NCBI GenBank assembly: GCA_026724425.1
Contig: JAIUCV010000345.1
Location: 186,001-250,000 of the forward strand
Direction: 5' to 3'
Source: Erythrophleum ivorense
Taxonomy: Eukaryota; Streptophyta; Magnoliopsida; Fabales; Fabaceae
DNA: 64,000 nt
Shown: positions 36,959 to 48,795 of the stretch, piece after piece
Numbering within the stretch: position 1 is the stretch's first letter
Layout: every line of letters starts with the position of its first letter
The notes under the pieces: generated by a model
Database searches by the model: none
The model's input: the letters and a program-made list of their open reading frames with translations, nothing else
What the model was told of the DNA's origin: nothing
Position numbers and translations under genes: made by a program

Positions 36959-38078
36959 TTGCTATTTTCTGCCACAACTTTTGTACTACTTTGAAGATCT
37001 AAAAGATAAAGCAAAATGCAGTGACCACGAGGCAGGATGTATTAGCTTCTCTCTTTCTATGCTTTCCCTTTATCTTTTTCTTTTTCTCATTAAAGCTTCA
37101 AAAAACAAAAACAAAAACTTCTGAACAATCCTTTGTTATCTTGCTCTGTCTTCTTTCCTCTTTTCACAAATTTGCCTTTGCAACTTTGCTCAAATAAGGA
37201 AATAAAGGTTTTGGATAGAGAGCTTCTAAAAGGATCCTAAAAATTTAACTTTTGATGAATCTCTAATATTCTTCTTTGATGCTACCACTAGTTTGATGAA
37301 GCAGAAAATACAAAGGAAGAACTTGTACTTATTTGGTTGCTCACTCCCTCTATCTCCTCCAGTAATTTTTGCCTCTTTATCATTTTTGCTCTTTTCTTTT
37401 TCTTTTTCAATGAAGCTTTCGGTGTGTGGGATGGAATGGTCAAAACTTTCTTCTACTTTTACTTTATAGCATTAGAGTTCCTTTTCAACCATTAAGCTTT
37501 TCTTTTACATTATCCATTGTGTTGCATAAAGAGATTAAAATTTGCAAAGAGATGTGATAGCTTTCCTCTAATTTCCAATACCTTATTTAATGCTCTGGAG
37601 AACTAAAAAGTAACCCTCCAATATAATATATTATACAAATAAAGTAACTTTCCAAATGTGTTCAAATAGTTAGAGTGTTTTAATGATATATGGGTGTGTA
37701 TATATGACAGGCACCATTTGAATTGTGACCTCCTTTTGCCCCTTTTTTTATTTGCTTTTTTCTAAATGTATATGCTTTCAATTATTTTGTGTTGTTACTA
37801 TTTATAAATTTAGAGAACATACTTTCTTTTAATATATTTCATTTTTCTTAACTAATTGGTATTGCGTGTAAAATTAAATTCAATAACAAAGATTAATACA
37901 ATAGGCAATATTTAATTATTTTTATCTTAATACTTTTATAAATTTAATTTAAGAGTTTTGTTATTATCAAAATAATCAAATCAAAACCTTAGGGCTAACA
38001 ATCAATACCAGGCAAGGGAGGGATAGAAGTTTAGAGAGTAAACTATATCAATTCATTCCTCATCGATCTCTTACAACC
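36959..38078. other. No gene recognised
   Basis: AT-rich spacer with pyrimidine-rich stretches (37050-37100, 37370-37420). No coding or repeat structure was identified. Confidence 0.35.
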
Positions 38079-38795
38079 CATGATGAAAAAATCGGACCGG
38101 ACCGGCCGGTTCGACCGGGAACCGATCCCTAGTCCGGTTCGGTCGAGGTTGAAAACTGGTCAAGAATCGGTCAAACCGGTCAAGAACCGGTGAAAATCGG
38201 TCCAAAAAACTGGTTTGAACCGGTCTGAAGCAATTTTCTTTTTTTTTTTAATTTTTTGTTTTATAATAGAATAATTTATCTTAAATAAATTTGACAAATT
38301 AAAAATAGGAGGTAATAAAAAAGATGAGGGAGTTGAAATATGAAATTTTTTTTAAAAAAGAAAGAGAATATAAGAAAAATAAAATGTGCATAATTAATTA
38401 TTCTTTATACTTTCTTTCTATTATGTTCAATTTCCTTTCTCTCAAATATCAAGGTATTACCTAAAATTATTATTTATTATTTTATTTTTTAATAATAAGT
38501 AGAATCTTAATATAATTTAGAAATTCTAAAAATTTAATATTAGATACTTAACTTTTAATCATAGATAATTTTTATTTTAAATTAAACATTAATTTTTGTA
38601 ATATCTTAAGAAATATTGAAATAGTAATCAAATATTTAAAATTTACTAATATTTATTTTTTATATTAAAATTTTAATACATAAAATTTTTTAAAATAATA
38701 TATTTAATTATTACCGGTTCGACCACGGTTCGACCAATGAACCGTGAACCAGTACCTCCACCGGTTCAATGACCGGTCCAGTTTTAAAAACATTG
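38079..38795. mobile_element. Mutator-type MITE with 9-bp TSD CTTACAACC
   Basis: CTTACAACC at 38070-38078 repeats exactly at 38796-38804. The ends are inverted: CATGATGAAAAAATCGGACC at the left, and CAATGTTTTTAAAACTGGAC on the minus strand at the right. Both run into GC-rich blocks of GGTTCGACC and ACCGGT words. The 717-bp element has an AT-rich core and no coding capacity. The 9-bp duplication is the Mutator (MULE) hallmark. It lies 100 bp downstream of the last recognisable ALF4 codons, so it is in or near that gene's 3' end. Confidence 0.85.
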
Positions 38796-38894
38796 CTTAC
38801 AACCTACTTCCTAGTTATCTCTCATAGGATGATTAGTCTAGCTACTTAGGAATAACCTAACCAACTGTCTAGTTGTTACAACTGTGCCCATGCA

Positions 38895-41800
38895 TCACTG
38901 ATCGTAATTATTTTTATTCTCTGACATTATAACTGTCACTAAGGTACGCAAAGGAAGCAGCCATTCATTGTAGGTCTTCAGTAGCCTGCTCTTGGACAGA
39001 ACTCCAGTGTAGTTTGTCTTCCCTCTTTGAAGTGCAAACAGAGCCAACACCTTAAAATAGCCTTAATAGACTTATAAATTAGATTTAACTCTGTTGTGTC
39101 TACTACTAAGTATCAAAATCCACACAAAAACAAAAAACAAAGACAATTTCAAAACAATCATCATTGATTCGACCTACCTGTAGATTCATTCATCAACACA
39201 AATCTGTATAGCTTGAGGGCTACCAAAACCTGTGGGTATACACAAGATTCATAACTTAGAACACTTTCATATTAGTCAAAAATCTGAAAAGGAAATGACA
39301 AAAATGAGGAGGCATTCTCAAATAGCTGCACTACAACCTGCCAGTGTTGAAATCAATAACAAGAACTATCCAATAAAAAAATCAAATTACAAAACTCAAT
39401 GAAAAGTAAGAATACCGCATCACCCTGCTCAGGGAGGGAAGGAGGTCGCCCCTGTGGAGGTCCTAGAACGAACTCCACCAACTCAAGGACACTGGGAGTC
39501 CAAAATAATATATTTGGACGTGTTTTGACTTCAGCCTTTGGGACTTGATTTTCTATTGATGTGCTATGGCAGATTTCTATGTGCGTTTCCTTCCTAACTA
39601 GATCGATGAGAGTGGCAATCTCCAGAAAGTCACAGACCAGCATTAGATAATTTAACATTAGACAGTCATTTAAGTAAAGAAAAAGGTTTAACAAAGTTGT
39701 TTCAGAGGGTTACCATGGAAGAAGAGTCAGTGTTTGTAATCAATGCTTTCAAAATGTCAAACCTTTGAGAAATGGGAATATGGTCAAGTACCTTTGAGTG
39801 GCATAAAAATATTGGCATTAAAGACCTCTTTAGAAAAAATTTGCATAATACATTGAGGGTTTTAAGAAATACGATATTTCTCACCTATGAAGAATGGACA
39901 TCTCATATTTTATGCAAATGATCAAAACTTCCAACTTAAAGAGGCATGGTATAACATCAGAAACTCACTCTTTTTGGCACATCAAAGGCTTTCTTCCTAA
40001 GTTGTGTGTCTGGGGCATAGATGATAACCATTTTGACAGCCTGAAAGATAGCGTTTGATCATCAGAGAAGAAATCTGTCAGGATTTTCTTTTCCTCATAG
40101 AGAAAGAAGTAACAGATTAAGCATTGGTACAAAATATTGAGTCAGGAATTAAGGTGAACCACCTGCAGAGCTGAGAAAATATTAGATATATAAGTTGACC
40201 ACTCATAAAGTTCGTCATCATATTTGCCAGAGATATGTCCATCAGTGATGCAAAGCAAGAAGTAGAAGGTATGTTTCTTAAACTCCCATGGCAGATTTAC
40301 AAGGGAAAGTGCATACTTTAATGTTCCTAATGCTTGCCAACTTTTGGTCTGAGTACTACAAAGTTCATGCTTGATGGCATGAAAATCCCCTTTAGTAGCT
40401 TGAGAAACCTCTTCTGAGACATGCCCCCAGATCACTAAAAAAATGGAATTTTATTGGTCAGTTAAAAGAAAAGTGCATGAAAGAAAAGGTGATACGTCAA
40501 TTACAGTAATTTCCTTACACAAACGTGAAAGAGCAGCACCATGTTTGACATAAGATAAACAACCCGTATAGTCACCTTTATCCCCTGGATAATGGAGGCG
40601 GAGGAAAGAAAGACATTAGGTGGCGTAAAAGGGGCTCAGCTGCTCGCCTCATAATGGAAATAAATGAATATCAGACATGCAATAATATAAGATAACTACC
40701 TCTACAAATGAAGCTAGCCACTGTGTCAACATTATAACTAGTCAGGAGATTCAGATATGATAATCCACAAAATGAAATAATGTGTGACAGTTGTATTACC
40801 AATAAGTGACAACGAGAAGATTTATAGCTTGCGCTGGCTGAAAGAAGAGCCTGGATATTAACAGTGCATCGTAACATATCATGTATCAAAATTGATGAAA
40901 CCAAATGGATTCCACTAGAAATGGATGGCAAATAAATACAAATAAGAACAAAATTTTAGTGTAGTAGAGAGATACTGACCATGCATTGCAGGACATACAG
41001 ACCACGAAGAGCATGAAGCTTCTCATTCATACCATTCTCCTGTTTCTATTTAAAAAAAAAAAAAACTGTCAGGAAAACATTTAATATAAATCAGTAATTT
41101 AGAGGCCTTCCTAACAAAGCAGGAGATATATTAAAATTCACAACCCATCTTAGTGCAAATTGCATATATAGAATTTGCAATCTCTACAACCCTGTCAAAT
41201 ACACCCTCAACTTGTGCATCATCTGTTCCAAAGACAGTCTTCAAAACATTAAGAATGGCAGGAATGGCTTCTTTTATTTGCTCAAACTGATGCCTCTGAA
41301 TAGAGATGAAGACTGAGAAGGAAAAATGAAAGTGAATAAAATTTTACTAGCAAAGTGGCTTCAAGATTTTAGACGCAGTCAGACATAAGTGTTCAGAGCA
41401 AACACAACATTTGAAAAAAAATAGATGTCTGAAGCTAATGCACCCTTTCATGCAAGAATCTCTTTTCATCCTTCACTTGAATGTGTGACTAAATGCACCC
41501 TTTCATGCAAGAATCTCTTTTCATTTCTTTAGCAAGCAAGGCCACTGGAAAAATAAATTATGACTTCCTTCAACTGTTCTCAACAACTATGAAAAATTAA
41601 ATTATCGTGGGATTCAGTTATCTTGATATATTATTATATAATCTCAAACTGGGTGCAATTCAGGCTGTGAATAACAAAACAAGCCAGGGATGCAGGGGTC
41701 AGAGCTTGTGGGGAATCCGTTACAGCTCAACTGTGAGCAACTCAGTTCCACGATAATAAATAGTAGGTTAAAAAAATAAATCCAATCAAGATTCACTTGG

Positions 41801-43717
41801 TAAAAGGATATATCCATGGAAAAACCTAAGTTGGAAGTGAACTTGCAAAGTAGCTGCTTCTCACCTTTCTATTATTGGACACAGGTTACAATTTCATTTA
41901 CTCCACTAATTAATTGAAAAGATTTTTAACTGATAGACCTTGTTAATTGGAAAGTTCACCACAATGGAATACATTTTGAGAGCCCACTTAAAGGAGGAAC
42001 AACATAACTGAAAGCGCTGGCCATCTTACTTGAGTGGCCTAATGCCTGATAAAATAAAATCAGCAGAAGCATGGGATCAAGATATAAACCGAAAAGAGTT
42101 TTAAGCTAGGTGGCAGTTGTAATGACCTGTAAATCTTGGCATGCAACTATGACATGATAATGAGAAAGTTGATATCTATGGCCATGGGGATAGAGATACA
42201 TCATTTGTGTCCAAAAGAAGTATGGTTAGTGAGAAGTGAAATTTGAAATATAGCGTATGAAAATCCTGGGGGTTAAGAAACATGTCATAAAATTAGGAGG
42301 AAAAGGATCTCAGGCACTGGGAAAAATATAAGAAAGAGCTGAAGATGGTGTGTTTGTAAATGTACCAATATAGTAAAAAGCATAATGTGACCCAACTAAC
42401 CTACTTCACCTCTACCCAGGTGGTAAATAAATATATAAATTATTAAAATAAAAGCAGTGTTTTTTAAATAAATACATTAAACTTACATTGCAAAGAATTG
42501 GAAGCATGTCTCTTGGACCACACATCACCATAAGCTGATCAATAATCCTGATAGCCATGTCCAAGAATCTTTGTGATATGCCCGTAAACTTTGAAACAGC
42601 CTTTGGCAATTTGAAAGACAGGGCATCTGCAAATGCCTGTCACTTCAGCAAAGATGTTAAAATCGCTGATCGTTGTACAGGAAAAATAACTTTGAACTAC
42701 AAGCTTCAAATAAGACACCCTATAAAATAAAATGTTCAAGTATGGTATAAATATTTCATCTCCCATTAGTCCATTAAAAAGCTCTCATCCTAAAATGAGA
42801 TCATCTAGATGCCACCAATTGACATCTCTTCTTGATGTTCAAGTTGCAACCCGTAAGTCTATTTTACCTAATACTTAAAAAGTTTAATTTTGTTAATAAC
42901 TGCAAAATACAACACCTGAGGGGCAAAACATGGTTGAAAAGCTGTAGTTAACCCACCTGATCAAGTGAGGGAGAACAGACATATTGATAGATCTCAAAGA
43001 CAACTTCAAATGCATTGTTCTCTTCCTGTTCTTTGTCTGGATCTGATAGGACAGCATCTAATACAGTATCTAGGAACTTGACAAGCTCAGAGATGATATT
43101 TTCAGATTGATTGAAATCTTCAGCTTCATTCAACTGCAAAGTATAAAATCAGGACTGCTAATAATAACCCTTCTGTTCATAACAGGCCAGACATCAATTT
43201 TCTTCCTTTAATTTCTTGACATAGCAAGAACTTAAATAACATAAGTAAAAAAAAAATCCCAAAGATATATCAATTCTGTTTTCATGAATAGAAAATTTCT
43301 CAGCCTACTAAAAGCATTCTCCCAACAAATTTTGTGGCATATTCTATTGGAAGTATAGTATATAGATAACAAGAGACATAAAATTATATTACATATGATT
43401 TTCTCCCTAGTTAATTCAAATTCTTCATTTATAATCCAACGCAGCCAATGTTTCAGTTGTGTTAATCAAAATGCAAGCATAAGTTGTTTGCATTTTTCTA
43501 GGTTCCAAAGTTAAACAAAAATTACTCACTCCAATATGTCAGGAACTAAAATCTAAGAAGGAAATAAATCAGTATAGAAAACAAAATTGTGGAGGAGAGA
43601 AGTGATTGATCTTATGTTAGAGAAGGATTCAAGAATTCTTCGAAGGCAAAGCACAACATTTCTAGCTTCAAAGGCCTAAAGAGCCTCCTCAACTTTGCTC
43701 TCTTCCTTTGTTGACAT
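38895..43717 (-). pseudogene. ALF4: ALF4 homologue (aberrant lateral root formation 4), 14 exons, probable pseudogene
   Basis: ALF4 is a nuclear, alpha-helical repeat protein of land plants. It binds RBX1 to restrain SCF ubiquitin ligases and is needed for lateral root initiation. Fourteen exons can be traced: 43717-43616, 43133-42957, 42636-42487, 42045-41973, 41312-41145, 41039-40980, 40850-40700, 40584-40525, 40434-40163, 40040-39969, 39791-39714, 39619-39416, 39229-39178 and 39022-38895. Recognisable segments include LPKAVSKFTGISQRFLDMA, CGPRDMLPILCN, IPISQRFDILKALITNTDSS, GPPQGRPPSLPEQGDA and YNEWLLPLRTLV. About 582 codons is close to the family length of about 600. Lesions: TAG at codon 14 (43678-43676); exon 1 followed by ATAAG instead of GTAAG; exon 5 in frame only with a GG donor (the GT one base later gives a stop in exon 6); and TGA at 38897-38895 before the usual C-terminal tail. 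Other exons have normal GT-AG borders. Confidence 0.85.
41437..41524. repeat. 33-bp direct repeat in ALF4 intron 4
   Basis: The words aatgcaccctttcatgcaag and aatctcttttcat occur in the same order at 41437-41469 and 41492-41524. The repeat lies in the intron between exons 4 and 5. Confidence 0.85.
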
Positions 43718-43867
43718 GATATATATATATATATATTAATTCAAAAGAAAATATTAACAATTTCATTAAAATTATTTGTCCAATATTTTTTTTATAATTT
43801 CTTAATGAAAATAAACATGATTTTGAACCATTTCATTCAACATAATAGATACAACTAACCAAGGATG

Positions 43868-43979
43868 TTATACCATAATGGGATTAGTATGCCCTTTTTT
43901 TTCTCGGTGGAGGGGGGGAGGTATTATACCATAATGGGATTAGTATGCCCTTTTTTTTCTCGAGGGAGGGGGGGAGGTA
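43868..43979. repeat. 56-bp tandem duplication with G-rich run
   Basis: Two nearly identical adjacent units start with TTATACCATAATGGG and contain CCCTTTTTTTTCTCG and AGGGGGGGAGGTA. They lie about 150 bp upstream of the ALF4 start codon. Confidence 0.9.
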
Positions 43980-44599
43980 TTAGTTATATGGCAAATGGTT
44001 TCTTCAATTTCTATATTCCCTGTAAAGTGAAGGTTTAATTTGAATCATCAAGTCGCATTCTCCATGTTATATTACAATAGAAATCAACTTGAGGTACTTA
44101 TATCTTAAGGGATAAGGCACACTGTTTCATTTTAATAATTAGCACATGATTATAAGGAAAAGGCAAGTATCTATATATGTATCACTATTTTACTTCAAAT
44201 TTATCATGGAGAGCAAAGCAAACTATCTAAACTTAAAACTCAAAATCATTGACCTTCCTAGTGGGGATATCCATCACCAACAAACTTAACATTTTGAACA
44301 ATAGGGCATTCATACACTCTTGCTCAGAAAGTATCCTATAACAAAAAATCAAGAGATGGTTAAACTTAGAAGACCTAAACCTAACACAAAATAAAAGTAA
44401 TCAGAAATCATTTTATTATAATATCCTAGAGTTAACCGAATGCCCTGCATGCAGTGAAGTTAAAAGATGTGTCCTGCTGGCAATCATCATTGTTTTCCAA
44501 ACACTTATTTGTTTCCATATCTACAAAGAATAATCAACAAAATCATTTGCTGCTCGACAAGATTAAATCTCAATAGAGTTAGTCATTGCATATACAAAA
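43980..44599. other. ALF4 upstream region, no gene
   Basis: No coding exon was recognised between the 56-bp repeat and the copia element. This is the expected promoter side of ALF4, now bordered by a 9.2-kb retrotransposon. Confidence 0.4.
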
Positions 44600-45668
44600 T
44601 GTTGGCCCAATGGTCTCTCAACCTTCTTATGTTTGATGGTTTCAAAAGCCCAAATCAAATAAAAGCCCACTCTGTAAATCCTTTTTGTTAATACTTTTTA
44701 TGTATCCTGCAGAAAGCATATAAAACTTTTGCAAACTCTGCTTTATTTTATCTATTTGCTAAAAAGATGAAAGCTGTCTCTATCTTTATACTTGGTCTTT
44801 GTCTCTGCTTTGTTTATAAAGTCAACTTCTCCCTTTTCTATGATTCATCGAAAGTATAAAAGACAACTTGTTTTATAAAGTCATCTCTACCTACTCTTCA
44901 CTTGGTCGTGCTGGCCAAAAACAGAAATTGTGAAAGAAACTCTTTGCTGGTTAACTGAAGCATCTCTGAATATCTGCCCAGTATACAAAAACATTCAGCT
45001 ACTTCTTGGCTTCTTAGATGCTATTGTATTTCAACGGTCAAAATAGACGGAGATGGATTAATGGCTAGTTTCTTTTTAATATATATATGAAGTAGCTCCA
45101 TTTTTCTTACGCACTAGAAAAAATAAAGAAAACCTACTTTCCCTTCATAATATTTCTGTGTTCTTGCTACTGCTAAGTGTCTGGTTCATTTGACTATTGA
45201 GAGTCTATTTTGTGAGGTTTACACTGATCTGTTAGTCCTTGTAAAAGTTCTTGAATAGTGTAGGAATTATGAGAAAGAAAAAATTGTGTATAAGCTATTG
45301 AGTTTGTAAAAGTTCTAAGTGAGCTTGGAAACTTAGCATCTTTGATGTGTACTTTGATTTAATATAGTGGAAATCCCTTATTGTATATCAAGGGGACTGG
45401 ACGTGGGTCTTGAGGACCAAATTAGGATATATCAGGTGTTTTCTTTATGTTACTTCACTTTTTATTTTACTTCAGATATTGTACTAAAACCTTGTCGACA
45501 AGATCCTATTTTATCTCCTTGATCTTTGCTTCTCAGTTATTCTTTAAAAGATCCTATCGACAAGATCTTAGTCTATTTACAAGATTTTTGAGTTATTAAC
45601 AGTTTTGGTCTCAATTATTAATTTTTATTATAAAAACACCTATTCACCCCTTCTAGGTGCATTCTTCA
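44600..45668 (+). repeat. 5' LTR of copia element
   Basis: It begins TGTTGGCCCAATGG and ends GCATTCTTCA. TATA-like ATATATATGAAG is at about 45080. The segment TCCTATCGACAAGATCTTAG (about 45553) recurs in the 3' LTR and in the solo LTR at 36044-36958. Confidence 0.9.
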
Positions 45669-45670
45669 AT

Positions 45671-45682
45671 TGGTATCAAAGC
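45671..45682 (+). other. Primer-binding site, initiator tRNA-Met type
   Basis: TGGTATCAAAGC lies two bases after the 5' LTR. It differs by one base from TGGTATCAGAGC, the usual complement of plant initiator tRNA-Met used by copia elements. Confidence 0.85.
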
Positions 45683-45743
45683 AGGTCTTACTGATTTTAA
45701 TGCTTAACCACCTAGAGAAAAGATCTTTGTGTTTTGCAAAAAA

Positions 45744-46894
45744 ATGAGTCAATAACCACTTGAAGGATCCTACTTTCTTAAAGGGTTATTAACTATCAAA
45801 CCTCCCTACTTCAATGGAAATCACTACACTCATTGGAAAGCAAGAATGAGAATCTACATTCAATCAACAGACTATCAAGTGTGGGAAATCATTGAGAAGG
45901 GTCCAAAATTCCTCTCAAAGAAAGATGAAAAAGGAGAGGTTATCGACAAACCTAGAGATGAATGGTCTGATGATGATATCAAGATGGTGGAAAGTAATGC
46001 CAGAGCAATCAATATTCTATATTGTGTTGTGAGCGGCCAGGAGTATGATAAAATTTTCAGTTGCAACACAACACAGAAAATGTGGAAGAAGCTTGAAATA
46101 ACGCATGAAAGGACATCGAAAGTCAAAGAAAGCAAGTTGAACATGTTGGTCTATGAATATGAGCTATTTCACATGAAGGAGAATGTGAACATTAAAGAGA
46201 TGTTTAACAGATTTGCTAAAATTGTAGGACACTTGAAGGATCTAGGAAAAACATACACGAATTTAGAGAAAATTCAAAAGTCCTAAGATGTCTTTCTCCC
46301 ATATGGCAATCAAAGGTGGAAAACTTAGAAAGTTAGAATATTGCCTGAATGCTTCCTGATGAATTATGTGGTTATCTCATTGCTTATAAAAGAAATCATC
46401 TAAAAAGGCATGAGTTGGAGCAAAAACAAAAAACTCTTGCCTTGCAAGTTATGGCAAAAGAAGAACAGATTATGGAAGAAGAAGGAGAAATTGATGCACA
46501 AAGATATAGCATTCTTCTCAAAGAAATTAGAGAATTACACTAAGAGAAAAAGGTTGATGGAAAAACTCAATGGTGCTTACTCAAACAACACTATAAGAAG
46601 CGATGAGATGGGAAAACTCAAGGGTGTTTCCTCAAACAACACTATAAGATGCGACGAAGTTGTAAAAAATATGGTTACTTGTTATGAATATGGTAGAAAT
46701 GGTCATATCATATCAGAATACCCATTTATAAAAAGAAAATCAGCTAATCTACATGCTAGAAGGAAGGCTATGGTTGCCTGGAGTGATGAAGAAGAAGAAG
46801 AAGAAGCTGAGATAGAGCAGGAACTTTCAAACATGTGTTTCATGGCTGCTAAAGATATTGAGGTAACACCAGAAATAGAAATTTCTGATTTATA
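45744..46894 (+). pseudogene. gag remnant of SIRE-like element
   Basis: Gag forms the virus-like particle of the retrotransposon. The frame starts at ATG 45744 but has a TAA at codon 4 (45753). It then reads PPYFNGNHYTHWKARMRIYI, typical of copia Gag (DUF4219/UBN2-like), up to a stop at 46284. Two frame changes follow (near 46340 and 46500). A 51-bp segment is tandemly duplicated at about 46561-46662 (SNNTIR repeated). The zinc knuckle at about 46681 reads C-Y-E-Y-G-R-N-G-H-I-I-S-E-Y, with two of its three cysteines changed to tyrosine. Each change is one G-to-A step. The tail is acidic. Confidence 0.85.
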
Positions 46895-48787
46895 AAATAA
46901 TTTTAATAAACTTCTGATAAACTTTGAAAATTTATTTGCAAAATATGATAACCTTATTCAAATCAATTCTAATTTAGAAGAGAACTCAAGTAACTTAAAA
47001 GTAAAGTTAGCTACTATCATTAAAGAAATATAAGGATTAAAAACTCAGGTAAAATCCTTAGAAAAAGATCTTGCTAGCTTTGTAAAAAAAGAAAAAAAAT
47101 CTAAAATTACTATTAGGACAGCAAAAGTGCATGTCTAATAGGACAGGCTTAGGCTATGATAAAAGAAATGTTGTTAAACTATACAAGAATTTCTTTGTCA
47201 AAGAAACTAACAACTCACATTCCATTATCACATGTCTTCACTGTAATAAAATTGGTCATGCCTGTTATAAGTGTAAAAATAAATCTAGAAAACTTGTTTA
47301 GGTTCCCAAAAGCATTAACTCTATAAAAGAAATCCACACTAACCATAAAGGATCCAAGAAAGTTTGGGTACCTAAGAAAAACTAATTTAACATGAAGATT
47401 TATCTCAAAGGAAAATTTTCAAGGAGTGACTGGTTCCTGGACAGCGACTGTTCACACCATATGACAGATGATCATTCTAAATTTTATCATTCACTCACAA
47501 AGATGGTGGTTCTATTACCTTTAAAGATAGAGGTAAAGGTAAAATTATAGGTTTTGAGAAAGTAAGTCTGAATAAAAATTGCTACGTTGATAATGTGTGT
47601 CTTGTTGTAGGTCTCAAATATAATCTTCTTAATATTAGCCAACTATGTGACAAATGTTATAAAGTTGAATTTAAATATATGCATTGCATTGTTTCTAACA
47701 ATGATAACAAAGCCTTATTTGTTGGTTAAAGATTTGAAAACATTTATGTTCTTACCTCTAGAGATTCTATCTCCAAGAATATAACTTGTCTTTTTTCCAT
47801 TTGTAATGATCCTCAGACTTGGCATAAAAAATTTGGACAAGCAAGCATGCATGTGATTTCTAAACTATCAAAACTTGACCTTGTGAGGAGTCTTCTTAAA
47901 CTAGATTTTCAAAAAAATCATGTATGAGATGCATACCAATTGGGCAAACAAATCAAATCTTCTTTCAAAACTAAGGAATTTGTTTCTACGTCAAGGTCAC
48001 TTTAATTATTGCACATGGATCTCTTTGACCCCACACAAACTCGAAGTTTTGGAGGTAAAAGTTAAGCATTTGTTATCATTAATGATTACTCTAGATTTAC
48101 ATGGGTTTTGTTTCTAGCTCACAAGGATGAAGCTTTTAAGAGCTTTGAGGTCTTTTGTAAAAAGGTTCAAAGAGAGCAAAGGTATTTAATCTCTAATATT
48201 ATGAGTGATCATGGTAGAGAATTTAAGAATAAGCTTTTTGAAAATTTTTACAATGAACATGGTTTTGCCCATAATTTCTCTACTCCAAGAATTCCACAAC
48301 AAAATGGAGTTGTTGAAAAGAAAAGTCATACTTTACAAGATATGGCTAGAATTATGTTGATTGACAATGATCTTCCTAAATATTTTTGGGCAGAAGCCAT
48401 AAATACTACTTGTTATATCTTGAATCGATGTCTCATTAGACTCATTCTCAAGAAAACTCCATATGAATTGTGGAAAGGAATAAAACCTAACATAGGCTAT
48501 TTTCATATGTTTGGATGTAAATGATTCATACATAATAATGGTAAAGATATGTTAAAAAAATTTAATGCTAGAAGTGATGAAGGAATCTTCCTAGGATATT
48601 CAACATTTAGCAAAGCATATAGAGTATACAACAAAAGAACCTTAGTAGTTGAAAAATCTATCCATGTAGTATTTGATGATGCTAACCCCACTTTGAAGAA
48701 AAACTTGAATTTAGATGATGAAAAAAATACAGATTGTTTAAACAAATCTCATAATATAAGGCAAAAAGAAAAGTGTATGTCAAAAAC
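46895..48787 (+). pseudogene. pol remnant: second zinc knuckle, protease motif and integrase
   Basis: An intact CCHC knuckle (C-x2-C-x4-H-x4-C) lies at 47233-47274. The protease motif near 47437 reads FLDSDCSHHMT, where Gly of the usual D-S-G is Asp, again a G-to-A change. The GAG-pre-integrase segment TWHKKFGQASMHVISKLSKL starts near 47820. The integrase core keeps its acidic residues in HMDLFDP (48005), SDHGREF (48206) and QQNGVVEKK (48300). YNKRTLVVEKSIHVVFDD at about 48620-48680 marks the C-terminal part. Several frameshifts separate the pieces. Integrase would insert the cDNA into the genome; this copy cannot. Confidence 0.85.
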
Positions 48788-48795
48788 TTGAATTT

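Noticed and set aside
46410..46895. 161-codon frame as an independent gene
   Set aside because: It is the shifted continuation of copia gag, ending with the degraded zinc knuckle and acidic tail.
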